A stretch of DNA of 64,000 bases, from assembly GCA_002633025.1 (NCBI GenBank), contig NMRB01000633.1:218581-282580 (forward strand), written 5' to 3'. The notes beneath the pieces are model-generated. The model did not search any database, was not told where the DNA came from, and worked only from the letters and a program-made list of their open reading frames with translations. This DNA comes from Notospermus geniculatus (Eukaryota; Nemertea; Pilidiophora; Heteronemertea; Lineidae). The position numbers and the translations under genes are program-made. Shown one piece after another: positions 44,916 to 57,926 of this stretch. The first letter of the stretch is position 1. Each line of letters starts with the position of its first letter.

Positions 44916-47621
44916 CGATGACTCCTAGCTCCCTCTATCGGTACCTTCAAATTCCACTTCAAATGTAAACAAATCAACCATTCTTTAACTCAATCTTGTA
45001 GTTGACTTCAAAACGCACCTAGGAACCTAAACTGACTGTTGATCGCTAACATTATTTAGAAAAAGAGCTCATTTCGAAATCAGCCGTGGCGTTCCTTTAA
45101 ATCAAAATGTGGAAATCAAATCTAAAACCGGCGAGCATTCCGCTTAATGTTGATTTACCATAAACGACATTAGACGGCGGCAGACCTGGCTTCGATTGGG
45201 TGTTTCCCGTGTCAGTCCTGGCAAATTTTATTACCCATCACCCCCCTGGGGGAATAACCCTGAGTCAGGGGGTAGCGATGCAACAGTCGTGAGAAGTGTT
45301 GAAAGAATTTGCCCACATTCACCCGGCATACTGTGAGTCAAACGCCATCCCATACGGCCTATCCACTTTTTCTCGGCCTTAATTAGAATTATTTGATATT
45401 TCTTTCCAAAATGAGTAATATTAGCGGCTCATTATTGATTAGGATGTGTCTTAAAAATATTTCCTGAGCTGTGCGGCGCAACAGCTCTTTCTTGCTAATC
45501 CCACGTCGCTGATGGCTTGAAGATGACTCAACCGAGAGATAAGTAATGATGGCCGATAATCTCCCGAGAAAAAGATTCAGATGCTGGTCTAATCGCTTCT
45601 ATAACGGCCAGAATCGGCGCAGCAATGAATTTCTTCTCGTTCTTTTCTTGAGCGGCGTGACTCTGAAATGACTGAAGGAATTTGAATTCACAAGAATGTA
45701 CAGAAGCCCAGAAGGCTCACCACAAAGTTGATGTGAATTCGTCATTTTTTTTCGGGAATCTATGAAGGAAACACAGTGAACCTCTCTGTTAGTAGTTACG
45801 GACACCTTCTGTGTTCTGTTTACAGAGGTCAAAATGGATAGAAATGGCCAGTTTGGGACTAAACTTTGGTATCCGTAATAAAATGGTGTCCTCCTGGCAA
45901 AGATGTCGGCTAGGGGATGTCCCCCAGCAGCCAAACACTGTGAAGCCTACCTAACAATTAGGTTTAAAAGTGTTCAAGTGGGAGGACGGTATAAAAAGCG
46001 CTACCTTAATTTGTCGACTTGAGTCGGTATTCCCATCGGTGGGTTGTTGAAAAACAGGTTCCTTCCAGGATCTGCTGACACCAGATACAACCCCAGAGAC
46101 GTCTGCAAACTCTTCAAAAAATGTTTGACGACACAGACTGTCGGGGATTTGAAATTGCTTCTATACCTCATTGTTCTTTCCATCTGTCGTGACATTCTAG
46201 GAGACCCCCCCCCCCCCCCCNNNNNNNNNNNNNNNNNNNNNNNNNNNNNNNNNNNNNNNNCCCCCCCCCCCCCCAGGGAGTCAGCCCCTCCACCCACGTC
46301 CCCTAGCACGACATGATGTATTCAAATAATGCCTGAGCTGATACATGATCCTCGAATTCGAGATCGGTTATCTATTCCCTGAGACAGAAAAATCTTTCCA
46401 ACCGATTCTTCCGTGAAGGCAGCCCCTGTCCAAAGACATCAATATCAGCCCAGCATTCCCCCGAGAAAAATATTGTCACTTGTTGAGCCTGTTCTTGTTG
46501 ATACTGCCACTTTTTATATAACACCTAAATCCCGTGCGCTGGCGGATCGCGTGCCGCCAAACACGGATCATTGTAAGGATTCCACTTTTTCTACCCAACC
46601 TCCCTTATCCCGTATTTTTGCCAATCTCTCTGATTCCTCTTTCACTCGGGTATTAAAGCATCGCGTGCGTGCAGTGAGCGAGACTCATTTGTCGTCGTAT
46701 GTCTTAACGTAACTGCGTGAATGATTTTGGTGTCTTTTGTGATGTTGATAAAATTACCATCATTTTACCTCCGACGTAATGATCCTAACATGCTTAATGA
46801 TTATGATACCCTGAGGGAAGCCACTTTGCTGGGAAACATACCATCATTTTCCCCATTTGGCCCTCTTAGCATGACATTCCGCCGACACCGTTGGGAAAAA
46901 ATGTCCCCCTTCCCCGACTACCATGAAAGGAAGCCGCCTAAGATTCAAATCTTTCTTAACCGTCATTAATTAACCCCTTCAGGCCTACAGACCTTTACAG
47001 ATCTTCTGATGAGAAATTAAACCGGATGTAACCACGGCAGAGACAATTTGAATGCATTTATCTATGAAATAATGATTCACAGAAAAAGAGAGATTTCTGT
47101 TTCTAAAATGTTTTACTAAAATGGGAACCGTACACGGGCGAACGTACGAGGGTTTTTAAGCGTCATCTAGTCCCAGGTATCCAAATTCATGGCCAAGATT
47201 CTTGTACTATGAAGGACTGCATACAGTCTGTTAGTACATCATCTTTAAGAGCTTATATGTTGTACTATCTGGGCCTACTTCAAGAGATCTAATGATGCGC
47301 AATGGTGAACTATTCTCTTCAAGGGATTCGATGATATAATGGACTTTAAAATATTTGCTATCTAGCATTCCCCTTTAAGAGAGCCTATGTCAGTTCCTCT
47401 TTAAGAGAGTCTATGTCAATTCCTCCAGTTTTCTCGAGAACCTTTGCCATCCCTATGATAGTGAGACCGTTCACCCCGTGTAACTAACACCGGTGTCATC
47501 TGTTTTTCTCCTTTTCACCACCGGCTAATCAGCAAGACATGAGGTCGGATTGTCACATTTTTCCATTGTGTCTGTCAGAGAGGAGGACGTGATTTGACAA
47601 GCTGCTCCTAACTTCCTATTT
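44916..47621. other. No supportable gene; contains a C-run flanking a 40-N gap
   Basis: A C-run at 46205-46220 and another at 46261-46274 enclose N at 46221-46260, a homopolymer assembly gap. The ORFs are short and unrelated. Confidence 0.45.
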
Positions 47622-49540
47622 CATTACTGACTTCTTATTCCTTTTTTAACATCACGAGCGTCTTCTTTATGGCATGCCAAGTCTGCCTTGATTCTTCAAC
47701 GAACTCGATCAACAGGAAACAGGCGTTACAGCTACACATGAGCTGGAAAATCTATCTTCGAGCAGACTCAACTGGCGCTTTACGCTGTAGATTGTTCCTA
47801 ACTTTACCACCAGAGAGCGCGTCAAATCCCCAGTGGATGGATGACGTATTGATGCCCACGTGGTGCTCCGCGAAGGCTTTATTGGAGTTGGTAGCGTGGC
47901 GACTTGCAGTGACTTTTGAGATTTGAGTCAGCGTAGAAAAATGAGACAGTATGCAATGGGGCCATCGAGTCTACCAAAGGCTTGCTTTCTGACTGCTAAA
48001 CCGGCTTACAAATTGGGCCATGTGTGAATTCTGGCGGTCAATGAAAGGACCAATCAAATACAGGCATGAATGTCGATGTGACCAATCAACGCGTATTCCA
48101 TGAGTCACTGGTGCCTGTCCCTGATCAGCCAATGCGCTGCTGGACAATGTTATACTACAGAATGTGTAATAGAAAAAGCGTCCCGCGGCCAGTCTGCTCT
48201 TTCTAAACTGCCGCTGCTCATCCAGATTGCCATTCCTCAGTTACGAGTGCAGCATTCAGTAGCGCATGCCACAGCACCATAGGGACAACAACAACCACGT
48301 TTAACTACCATCAGTTCACCACATTAATCCTCCATCCTCTAAATTATACATTACCTGTTGATTTCGCTGAGCACCGTCATTAAAAAAAATGCTGCAGTAA
48401 ACATGAGGGTTGATGAAGCAGGAGCAGACGAGGTGACGCATGCTGCTGGGCGGCGCGGATCGATACCAGGCCAGCATCGGCTGGTGGCGCCCTCTTATTA
48501 GACATCCCGTGGATTGGTCTCAATACTAGCCCGTCGTCGGTGGACCAAGGCTCGGTGGTTTTTGACACGTTTCTCCTAAACAGTCATTACTGACTTCTTA
48601 TTCCTTTTTTAACATCACGAGCGTCTTCTTTATGGCATGCAGAGTCTGCCTTGATTCTTCAACGAACTCGATCAACAGGAAACAGGCGTTACAGCTACAC
48701 ATGAGCTGGAAAATCTATCTTCGAGCAGACTGAACTAGCGCTTTACGCTGCAGATTGTTCCTAACTTTACCACCAGAGAGCGCGTCAAATCCCCAGTGGA
48801 TGGATGACGTATTGATGCCCACGTGGTGCTCCGCGAAGGCTTTATTGGAGTTGGTAGCGTGGCGACTTGCAGTGACTTTTGAGATTTGAGTCAGCGTAGA
48901 AAAATGAGACACTATGCAATGAGGCCATCGAGTCTACCAAAGGCTTGCTTTCTGACTGCTAAACCGGCTTACAAATGGGGCCATGTGTGAATTCTGGCGG
49001 TCAATGAAAGGACCAATCAAATACAGGCATGTCGATTGACCAATCAGCGTATTCAATGAGTCACTGGTGCCTGTCCTTGATCAGTCAATGCGCTCTGCTG
49101 GACAATGTTATACTACAGAATGTGTAATAGACAAAACGTCCTGCGGCCAGTCTGCTCTTTCTGAACTGCCGCTGCTCATCCAGATTGCCATTCCTCAGTT
49201 ACGAGTGCAGCATTCAGTAGCGCATGCCACAGCACCGTAGGGACAACAACAAGCACGTTTAACTACCATCAGTTCACCACATTAATCCTCCATCCTCTAA
49301 ATTATACATTACCTGTTGATTTCGCTGAGCACCGTCATTAAAAAAAATGCTGCAGTAAACATGAGGGTTGATGAAGCAGGAGCAGACGAGGTGACGCATG
49401 CTGCTGGGCGGGCGGATCGATACCAGGCCAGCATCGGCTGGTGGCGCCCTCTTATTAGACATCCCGTGGATTGGTCTCAATACTAGCCCGTCGCCGGTGC
49501 CCCAAGGCTCGGTGGTTTTTGACACGTTCTCCTAAACAGT
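47622..49540. repeat. Tandem duplication, two copies of about 0.96 kb
   Basis: 47622-48584 and 48585-49540 both run from CATTACTGACTTCTTATTCC to CGTTTCTCCTAAACAGT with a few substitutions and small indels. The unit includes an 85-codon frame (47669-47926, ATG start) whose second copy has an in-frame TGA (GCAGACTGAACTAGCG), so it is probably not a gene. Confidence 0.85.
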
Positions 49541-51163
49541 GGCCCGCAAAAGGCTGAAATTCGACCAGTATGCTCATTACAATACTCGTTACAATCTGTG
49601 CTATCGTCAAAAATCCATCCAAGTTTCCCATCGGACCTATATTTCATTGAATATTTTGTCATTTTTAGCGGAATTTACCGTTTTATCGCCGTGCCCATTA
49701 TCGCGACTCCCTCTCAAGTTTTTGCGGATCGAAACAAGTTTAACGATCGGTTGACCGAGTAGCACGGCGCGGGAGGGTGAGAGTTACTTGGAACGGCCAT
49801 TCCGGGTGGAACGGACGGTGTCGCCGCCGCGGCAAAGACTGAAACCAGTGTACGCTGTGGTCAGAAGTAGGCCTATTGTGTCATATATGGGCTGCAACAA
49901 AATAGTTCCCGTTCTTTTTGTGAAAAATTTTGCACCCCTATGTTTAGCATCTTTTCGTCACTTTAAAACACGGATGCTCAACAATTCGCTCTTAAGTGAA
50001 TTGTTCAATTCTAGTTTAGTTCTGCACTTGGGGGGGGGGGCCTTGACACGTTCATTCAGCGTATGCGTTGTCAGAAAGCAGTCAAGCACGTATACCTGGG
50101 GGGGGGGGGGATTGACACGTTCATTCAGCGCATGCGTTGCCAGAAGGCAGTCAAGCACGGATACCATTTCTAAAAAGAAGAATTTGTACTTAAGAAGCCG
50201 GACACGAACTCCGAGATCTGTGTTTTAGATAAAACGTCTCCTGGCATTACCGCATTGCCTGTGTTCACGAACCGTGAGAGCGGACGTGACGTGCTATCAT
50301 TGTCAGCATCACGACAGAAGTTGACACGTCCATAAAAAACGAAGAATTGCCAATTTAGAAACGTAGTCACATTCCCGCGAGATATAACGAGAAAATACCC
50401 GTACGATTGTGCAATTCTCTTATCTAACTGGCAAACGTGTGATTTCGGTCGCCACCAATGGCCGTCTAGACAATTCTTTTTTGGCCACATGCGGTCGTAA
50501 AACGGCACAGTTAATTAAAATGGGAAACATACACAGTTAAATGGTGCAATTGTTGGGCAATAGCTCTCCTCCTACTCCTCGGAGACCTGTTTTTAGACAG
50601 TTTGCAATGATTGGTCAGTGTGATAACATATGAAATAGCTGCTGTTATTGGCTGATAGCCGTTATACATTGACCAATGGAAGATCAGAAATCAAAAAGTA
50701 TGGAAATGCTAGGTTTGTACCAAATGGCAGGTTTTGATTAGGCCCGGTGTAATATTTTTCACTGCCCTGTCTGCCAATGCCCCCCAACAAAAGATTCACA
50801 GGTTAAGCCACAACGTGACAATGGAGGAGGCACTGATAAACATGTCTCCCTGTTTTTGAGTGCCAGCCACGCAATAAAGCGGGTACCCTCGTACCAGGGG
50901 CATCTCATTCATTACAATTACACCTGCTCAAGGTAGAGAAGGGCGTCAAGTGTTCTAATTCTTTGAAAGTTGGATCTCTGAGTTTTGCAATTCAAGCCAT
51001 TGCTAGGTCGAGTGACACGACCCATCACTGCCAAAATCTATTCCGGTGTAGAAGGGCAAATAGTCCCATTAAGTGGATGGTCCACTGACTGGTTACGACA
51101 TGGTGTTCCTTCGTGAATCGTTAATACATTATTCTGCTGGAAAAATGTTGTAAACTGGCTAGA
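49541..51163. other. No supportable gene; duplicated G-run motif
   Basis: At 50030-50165 two copies of (G)n-TTGACACGTTCATTCAGCG-..-GCAGTCAAGCACG lie about 70 bp apart. No coding exon is seen. CGGTGTAATATTTTTCACTG at 50749 is a lone GGTGTAAC-type MITE end. Confidence 0.5.
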
Positions 51164-51360
51164 GGGGCTGTTCGTTTTCGTCACTTGAGGAATCTGAGTT
51201 GTGATCCTTGAGAAAATGGAGAAAGCTATGAAGCTGCAAATTGCAGCGATTATTCTGTACAGCACAACAAATAATCCCTGCAATTTGCAAGTGCATAGCT
51301 TTTTCCGTTTTCCCAAGGATTACAACTCAAATTCCTCAAGTGACGAAAACGAACAGCTCC
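51164..51360. mobile_element. Fold-back MITE, about 90-bp arms, GAGCTGTTCGTTTTCGTCAC ends
   Basis: GGCTGTTCGTTTTCGTCACT..TGAGGAAT..GAGAAAATGGAGAAAGCT mirrors the right half ending GTGACGAAAACGAACAGCTCC. The centre near 51260 is GTACAGCACAACA. Confidence 0.85.
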
Positions 51361-52567
51361 TTTAGTCCACACTCTTCCCCGTCTAAATTCTCGGACCACA
51401 TTTTGAGGACAGATGTGATATTGTCAACACAGGCGATCGTATCTCCACAAAATCTGATAAAACTGAAACAAAGGATAGTTATACAAAATATTGCCTCCAC
51501 ATCCATCAATCTTTATCTGATGGTACTTAATGTTTCACCTTGTAACCAACGGGCCATTGACATCCCAGCCAAAGTGATGACAACTGAGTCTCAATCAACG
51601 AATTGATTAAGAATTCACATAGCGTTCGTTGATTTATGTAATAAAGATATCATGAAATGCAATTAACAGGGTGGATCGAATGAATTTCATCACTTTTACT
51701 GGTCTTATCAGTCGTGTGGTAATTTTGTATGGCTGATTTCAGTTACATTCGTACCGCTGTGAACATTGCAAAATCTCCAGTAGTTGTCTCGCGCATGCAC
51801 GATGAGTCAGCAGACATACTGTGTATCGTAATGTTTCTATTCATTGCGGGAGACTACAGTTTCTCGTGGAAGAGGTAATATCTCACGCTGCCGCTGTTGT
51901 AGCTCCGCGGCAAATGATAATCCCGCAGCAAATGAACATTTCAACGAATCGCACGATTGGTATGACATCAATAAACTCGCGCGTGCCTTGGAGGTCAATT
52001 GCGAGATTTCCCGACCAGGTCGCTTTGGTTGACCATGCATGTCGTCAGTAAAGTATCCTGGCATCTTAATCCACCTCGACAGGAGGTTTATGAGTAAGAA
52101 ATAATTGTCTTTATTCTAAGCTCTTCCATTATAGTGACAAAGGTGAGATCGGGTAGCCATCTATGTAAGAGAACCGATTGAATCATCTTTGTCGAAACTC
52201 TCCCGGATGGTGTCCAGATCTGACAGCTGATCTGGACTCGGATGGTTTATTGATGAGGATGTGTCTGATCCGTTGATGTGGTCCATTGTGAGTGAGTTGA
52301 TGAGTTAGTGAATGAGTACGAAGCCAAAGGTGCATCTTGTTGTAGTTATCTTGCAAATACCACGTGATAGAGCTCTAAAGGAATCTTGTACGATCCATTT
52401 TGAATTCGGCAACAAAGGCAGTTTGTTTATTTTCATGACCAGTTGTGCCCTTATTTTTCCTCAATCAACCCCCAAAATCTTCTGTATCTTTTTAAGGCAA
52501 CACTAAAAAGTGAAGTGCTCAGAACACGAAATGTCTTTCACCCTTTTACACAAGGTTATCCAAAACT
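51361..52567. other. No supportable gene
   Basis: Short overlapping ORFs only. Confidence 0.4.
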
Positions 52568-52660
52568 AGAGCACAAAAGGCGACACACAAAATGATATAA
52601 TAACCGAAGTCGCCCTCCAGAAATTTAGCAAATTTCGACCCCAACCGGGGTCTTCTTCAG
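52568..52660 (-). repeat. Dispersed repeat copy R5 with hammerhead-ribozyme-like core (best copy)
   Basis: Minus strand, 5' to 3': CTGAAGA (52660-52654), one extra A (52653), a 6-bp stem GACCCC/GGGGTC with GGTT loop (52652-52637), then GAAATTTGCTAAATTTC and CTGGAGGGCGACTTC. The conserved tail ends TTGTGTGTCGCCTTTTGTGC. The order CTGANGA, stem, GAAA, short hairpin, cleavable position is that of hammerhead ribozymes. The extra A between the box and stem II is non-canonical. Confidence 0.7.
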
Positions 52661-53650
52661 GCTGGGAGCTATACCAGAAGTAATGAGCTGGTTATTACAC
52701 ACGGTTATGGAATGGAAAATTATGGCTATTGTTGTAATGCAATCTGCCTCCATATATTTATCTATGGAATATGTTATCTTCACAATTTTGGGGGCATTTA
52801 AGCCCCCTTTAAAGGGTTTTAAGTAAAATGTGTTATCAAATCTGCGACAAAAGTGCTGTTCTGTTTCCTTGTTCGCGTTCTGGAAGTTTCCATTCCATAA
52901 CCTTGTGTAAAAGGAGGAAAGACATTTCGTGTTTTGAGCCATTCACTTTTCAGTGTTGGCCGTACATTTCATTGCATTACATTTACACTAGTCCGTGTCC
53001 TGTAGAATTGAGGATGGTTACAACAGAAAGCGATTTTGAGACAAAGGCTTTTATCATGGCTGATCGCCTGTTTGTCATCTCACCAGGAAAAGCTGTTCTG
53101 GTTGAAAAGGGACAAACTCTTTCTGTGTGCTGTGCTAAAATGAACACCGCCCTCACACAACTCGAAAGATAAACAAGACAAGCTTGAGAGTTGTTGAAGT
53201 TCTCCTCATACCAAGCAGAAAGTGGCTTCTGCCTAAAAGCTTTTGTTCTTGGAATATGTGTGGCTCTAGTTTGAGTTAATGCGATCTAAATGCATTTCTA
53301 CAATACCCATTTGGCCTCGAGTTGCCATAATGTCCATGCATTGTGCAGGGTGCATTAGATCCCCATTAAGCTGCTTCTAATGAAATCTTAATGGCTTCTG
53401 CCGTTCCGTGCATGAGGTGAAGGGAATGCGCCACTTTCTGGCTAATACGTCCCTTGATACAGACCCAATAACTGGATATTGAATAAAGTGGCAAGCAAGG
53501 CATGTTTTCCAGTAGATAACACCGGTAGTGTGGGGTCGGGGTGTCAGGGGGCCGGATTATGCTTGACCATTACGGTTGGACTGGTCTTCCACGCGGAGTG
53601 GTGTCATTTGGAACATTATACCACGAAAAGGCGTGAAGACAGCTGAGATG
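52661..53650. other. No supportable gene
   Basis: A plus-strand ATG frame near 53013-53172 (50 codons) has no recognisable domain. Confidence 0.4.
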
Positions 53651-55278
53651 ATGGGGGGGGGGGGGGTAAAGATATGATTGGGTAAATAGCATACTGGTTG
53701 CCATAGATAAAGATGCAACATCAGCTCATAAGATTTAACCTTTATTTCCTCATTTTGCACCGTCATTCCGTCTGAAACTTCTATATGGCGGACGACAAAA
53801 GGAAAACAGGAAGTGATCGACGCCAATCACAAGACATCATACCTTTAGGTCATATGCAATGATGAAACGAAAATTTTTACTGAAATTGAAGAGTATCGGG
53901 GCATCAGTTCTAATGAGACAAGAAAACAGAATAAAAAAGAATATTTGCCTGCAACTGCAGCAATTTATAGATGCAATCTCCTAAATTGCAGAGGAGAAAA
54001 AAGCGGCGCCGAATGTTGGGCCTACTTTGAAAATTGTGTTCCGTGAACAGACAGAAGTTGGCGTTTTTCGTCTCAGAAGATGAATATGGTCGAAAGAAAA
54101 AAAACAAACATTTGCCTGACAGGCACAGCCGATGTAACGGTGTAACGTCTGTCAGTGTACCTATTGTTCAGTGTCGCCCCACTGTTTGTGAAATGCCTGA
54201 AAGCTACGTCTGTGTGTATGACCCATATAATTGGCAATCGCGGCGTACATCACTGTATTATTGGGGAAAACTGGTGGACAGGGAACAACCGCAGCTATTA
54301 CACTATACCATTTTGATCGCCCTTTGTCCCAATTTCATTCGGTGAGCACTTGATCACGTGGTTTTAAGTCTTTATTCCCGATTGTCAAACCCTGAATGGC
54401 ACTTATCCAACGGGTCAAAGGGTAAATTATCATGAAATTAACACATTATAAATTCTGTCATGGTTTTAGATGTGACTGATTGTGACTGAGCCCTTCAATC
54501 CGCCATGACAATTCTTCACCAAAATCAATGAGAGATATTATCAGTGGATTATGCGAGTCGCTAAAACCATAAAACACAACCAACATAAGAACGCTGAGTC
54601 ATCCAATGGGAACATTTTTCAAATCCTCTTGCCAATTCTATCGTTTTTTTCACTCTTTCTGTGACTCTGAATTGGTCATTCTGCTAGAGGCCAACCCGCG
54701 TGATCTCATGTTGCACAAAATATGACGAAAAAATGACGAAAACTGGTTGCCCCAATCTTGTACTGCGCCAACTATAAACCATAAAACATATAACTTGTGT
54801 TGGCGACTCTACGGCGGAAAATTATCTTTCACTACAAACTTATTCAGGCTCCAAATTAAAATTCTAGCGGCAGACATCCCTTAAAAAATCACCCTCCTGG
54901 AAAACGTGATATCAGCCGCCGTATAAACTTTATCGCGTCGTTTCAGCGCAAGTGGCGCATGGCGTAAAACTATGAAAAGATAACTGAGCCTATCATTCGC
55001 AATTATCAGGAAATGGTTCCTATTTTTTATTGCTTTATGAAATCCGTTCGTTGCATGATGAATGAGAATTGCTTTGGATTACACGATAATCACCAGCAAG
55101 ACGCTTTCACGAGTATTTTGATGGTATGAAGTTCCCCGAAATATATCGAAGTTACACCCTTGTTTTCTCTTGCGGTGCTCCTCCACGTAAGAGTTTTCTC
55201 GTGCAAGTTGGCTCTCTATGGGTAACTCAACCATAGAAAACTATGGGTAGTCGTTTGTGCCACTGGGCAAGGCGTAAG

Positions 55279-55378
55279 CACAGGCGTTCTTCTGGACGGG
55301 CACCATTTCACTGTGACATCGGTAGGCCCTTTACAGTGTGTCGCAGTGAAATGGTGCCCGTCCAAACGAACGCCTGTG
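55279..55378. mobile_element. hAT-like MITE with 8-bp target duplication, present only in copy A
   Basis: CACAGGCGTTC at the left mirrors GAACGCCTGTG at the right. GGCGTAAG flanks both sides (55271-55278, 55379-55386). Copy B has a single GGCGTAAG at the same place. Confidence 0.85.
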
Positions 55379-55517
55379 GGCGTAAGCCGTAAGGAAGCAA
55401 GGATGTGAACTGCTATTTGAGAGCCAACTTCTTTTAGGCGTTGTGTACGTGGAATAGAGTGATTTCCTTCGATGTACACTTTTGTAGGAAAGTAAAAGGA
55501 CACCAAGTTTTCCTAAA

Positions 55518-55587
55518 TAGTGAGGTTTCGCAAGGGCCTCGTAGTCGTCGTCGTAGGGCCTAACCGGGCGCTTGCGAAACCTCCCTA
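55518..55587. mobile_element. 70-bp TAGTGAGGTTTCGCAAG fold-back, present only in copy A
   Basis: TAGTGAGGTTTCGCAAGGGC mirrors GCGCTTGCGAAACCTCCCTA. Copy B reads straight from CCTAAAT to ATCTGCTG. Confidence 0.8.
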
Positions 55588-56639
55588 ATATCTGCTGTAG
55601 CTCCAACGGTTTTTGACATATTTAGGAAAACTTGGTGTCCTTTCACTTTCCTACAAGCGTGTATTCCGTTGTGACAACCTCTGCAATTTCGTCATTTACG
55701 AGTCTCCCATCCCCTGTTTCGTCGGGGAAAGTGTTTTTAAGATGCATCTGCATCTTGTCTCTCACTGAATGATGTTAAAAAAGGAAAATTTCTTGCCGTC
55801 TCTAAGACGATTCTGTGTGTAACGCTTCAGTAAGTTATGATATGAGGCTGAATCCCGTTGAGTCGTCGGAAGAAGAGAAACTCGAAAAGAGAATCAAATG
55901 GGGCGACATCCCGTGAAGATCGTGTTAAAAGATAGAACTGTTTATCCCCCGGCACGTCAGCGCCCCATCAAATATTACCGACAACTACAGCAGCGGAACT
56001 TCTTTCAACGCCACAATTGCCAAGATCTTATCACAGACGGTTGTACGAGTTGGTGGAGTGACTAAGCGAGCGAATGTCCCGCTGTCCCAGGGTTTTTGGT
56101 GGTCTACCCAATCGCTATAGTGGACCATCAGTCAAATTTAAACGTCTATGATTCTGTCTGTTGTCATCGAGAATTAAAGACCACTGAAAGAGCGTGCCTT
56201 GGAGATACTCTGATGCAATACATCTACATGTACATGTACATCTATATACAATTCCTGTATGTCTCAAGTCGAATCGGTGTCTATTACAACGGAGTTTGCT
56301 GTATTACACAGAGGAAAGAATTCAGATAATGCCACGAAAGCCATTTTTGCTCCGAGCTCCGGGACTCTCTACAGATCCGCCTCCGGTGGTGCGTGTTGGA
56401 CAGACCCAGCATCCTTGACGTAACGGTTGCATCCCTGAATACTAACAACCCTCGCTGAGTCATCACTGTTTTTCACCCTAGAATCAGAAAGAAATAGTGA
56501 TTTGTTTATAGCAACGTGTTGAATACAGCAAACATGGCCGGTGGAACGCCGGTGGTGCTGTGAAGTCCTGCCTGCACGGAGTGCCCGCCCTGGTTGGTGA
56601 TAAAACTCGATAGGGTATCAGCAAAACGTCGAAACCGTC

Positions 56640-56967
56640 GGTGCCGTGCGTATCTTCTGAGACAGGGCTTTTCCTGGCGTTCTTGGTGCCGTGCGTATCT
56701 TCTGAGACAGGGCCTTTCCTGGCGTTGGTGCCGTGCGTATCTTCTGAAACGTGGCCTCTCCTGGCGTTGGTGCCGTGCGTATCTTCTGAGGCAGGGCCTT
56801 TCCTGGCGTTGGTGCTGTGGGCGGCGTATCTTTCTGAGACAGGGCCTTTCCTGGCGTTGGTGCCGTGCGTATCTTCTGAGACGTGGCCTCTCCTGGCGTT
56901 GGTGCCGTGCGTATCTTCTGAGACAGGGCCTTTCCTGGCGTTGGTGCCGTGCGTATCTTCTGAGACG
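56640..56967. repeat. 42-bp minisatellite, copy A side, running into gap
   Basis: The unit GGTGCCGTGCGTATCTTCTG..AGACAGGGCCTTTCCTGGCGTT repeats about eight times, with 3-bp variants. Because 42 is a multiple of three, several frames stay open on both strands. The array continues into N. Confidence 0.9.
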
Positions 56968-57926
56968 NNNNNNNNNNNNNNNNNNNNNNNNNNNNNNNNN
57001 NNNNNNNNNNNNNNNNNNNNNNNNNNNNNNNNNNNNNNNNNNNNNNNNNNNNNNNNNNNNNNNNNNNNNNNNNNNNNNNNNNNNNNNNNNNNNNNNNNNN
57101 NNNNNNNNNNNNNNNNNNNNNNNNNNNNNNNNNNNNNNNNNNNNNNNNNNNNNNNNNNNNNNNNNNNNNNNNNNNNNNNNNNNNNNNNNNNNNNNNNNNN
57201 NNNNNNNNNNNNNNNNNNNNNNNNNNNNNNNNNNNNNNNNNNNNNNNNNNNNNNNNNNNNNNNNNNNNNNNNNNNNNNNNNNNNNNNNNNNNNNNNNNNN
57301 NNNNNNNNNNNNNNNNNNNNNNNNNNNNNNNNNNNNNNNNNNNNNNNNNNNNNNNNNNNNNNNNNNNNNNNNNNNNNNNNNNNNNNNNNNNNNNNNNNNN
57401 NNNNNNNNNNNNNNNNNNNNNNNNNNNNNNNNNNNNNNNNNNNNNNNNNNNNNNNNNNNNNNNNNNNNNNNNNNNNNNNNNNNNNNNNNNNNNNNNNNNN
57501 NNNNNNNNNNNNNNNNNNNNNNNNNNNNNNNNNNNNNNNNNNNNNNNNNNNNNNNNNNNNNNNNNNNNNNNNNNNNNNNNNNNNNNNNNNNNNNNNNNNN
57601 NNNNNNNNNNNNNNNNNNNNNNNNNNNNNNNNNNNNNNNNNNNNNNNNNNNNNNNNNNNNNNNNNNNNNNNNNNNNNNNNNNNNNNNNNNNNNNNNNNNN
57701 NNNNNNNNNNNNNNNNNNNNNNNNNNNNNNNNNNNNNNNNNNNNNNNNNNNNNNNNNNNNNNNNNNNNNNNNNNNNNNNNNNNNNNNNNNNNNNNNNNNN
57801 NNNNNNNNNNNNNNNNNNNNNNNNNNNNNNNNNNNNNNNNNNNNNNNNNNNNNNNNNNNNNNNNNNNNNNNNNNNNNNNNNNNNNNNNNNNNNNNNNNNN
57901 NNNNNNNNNNNNNNNNNNNNNNNNNN
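56968..57926. other. Assembly gap (959 N)
   Basis: The gap joins the minisatellite of copy A to the G-run at the start of copy B. Confidence 0.99.

Larger units (their letters stand above)
53651..56967. repeat. Duplicated block, copy A (about 3.3 kb)
   Basis: Begins with a G-run and GTAAAGATATGATTGGGTAA and ends in the 42-bp minisatellite. It matches copy B (57927-61185) along its length with scattered substitutions. Its specific insertions are a 100-bp MITE (55279-55378) and a 70-bp hairpin (55518-55587). No gene is recognised in it. Confidence 0.9.

Noticed and set aside
47669-47926. 85-codon ATG frame in the tandem duplication
   Set aside because: The second copy has an in-frame TGA, and no domain is visible; treated as non-coding.
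49788-50228. 146-codon plus-strand ORF
   Set aside because: Passes through two G-runs and a local direct repeat; no motif.
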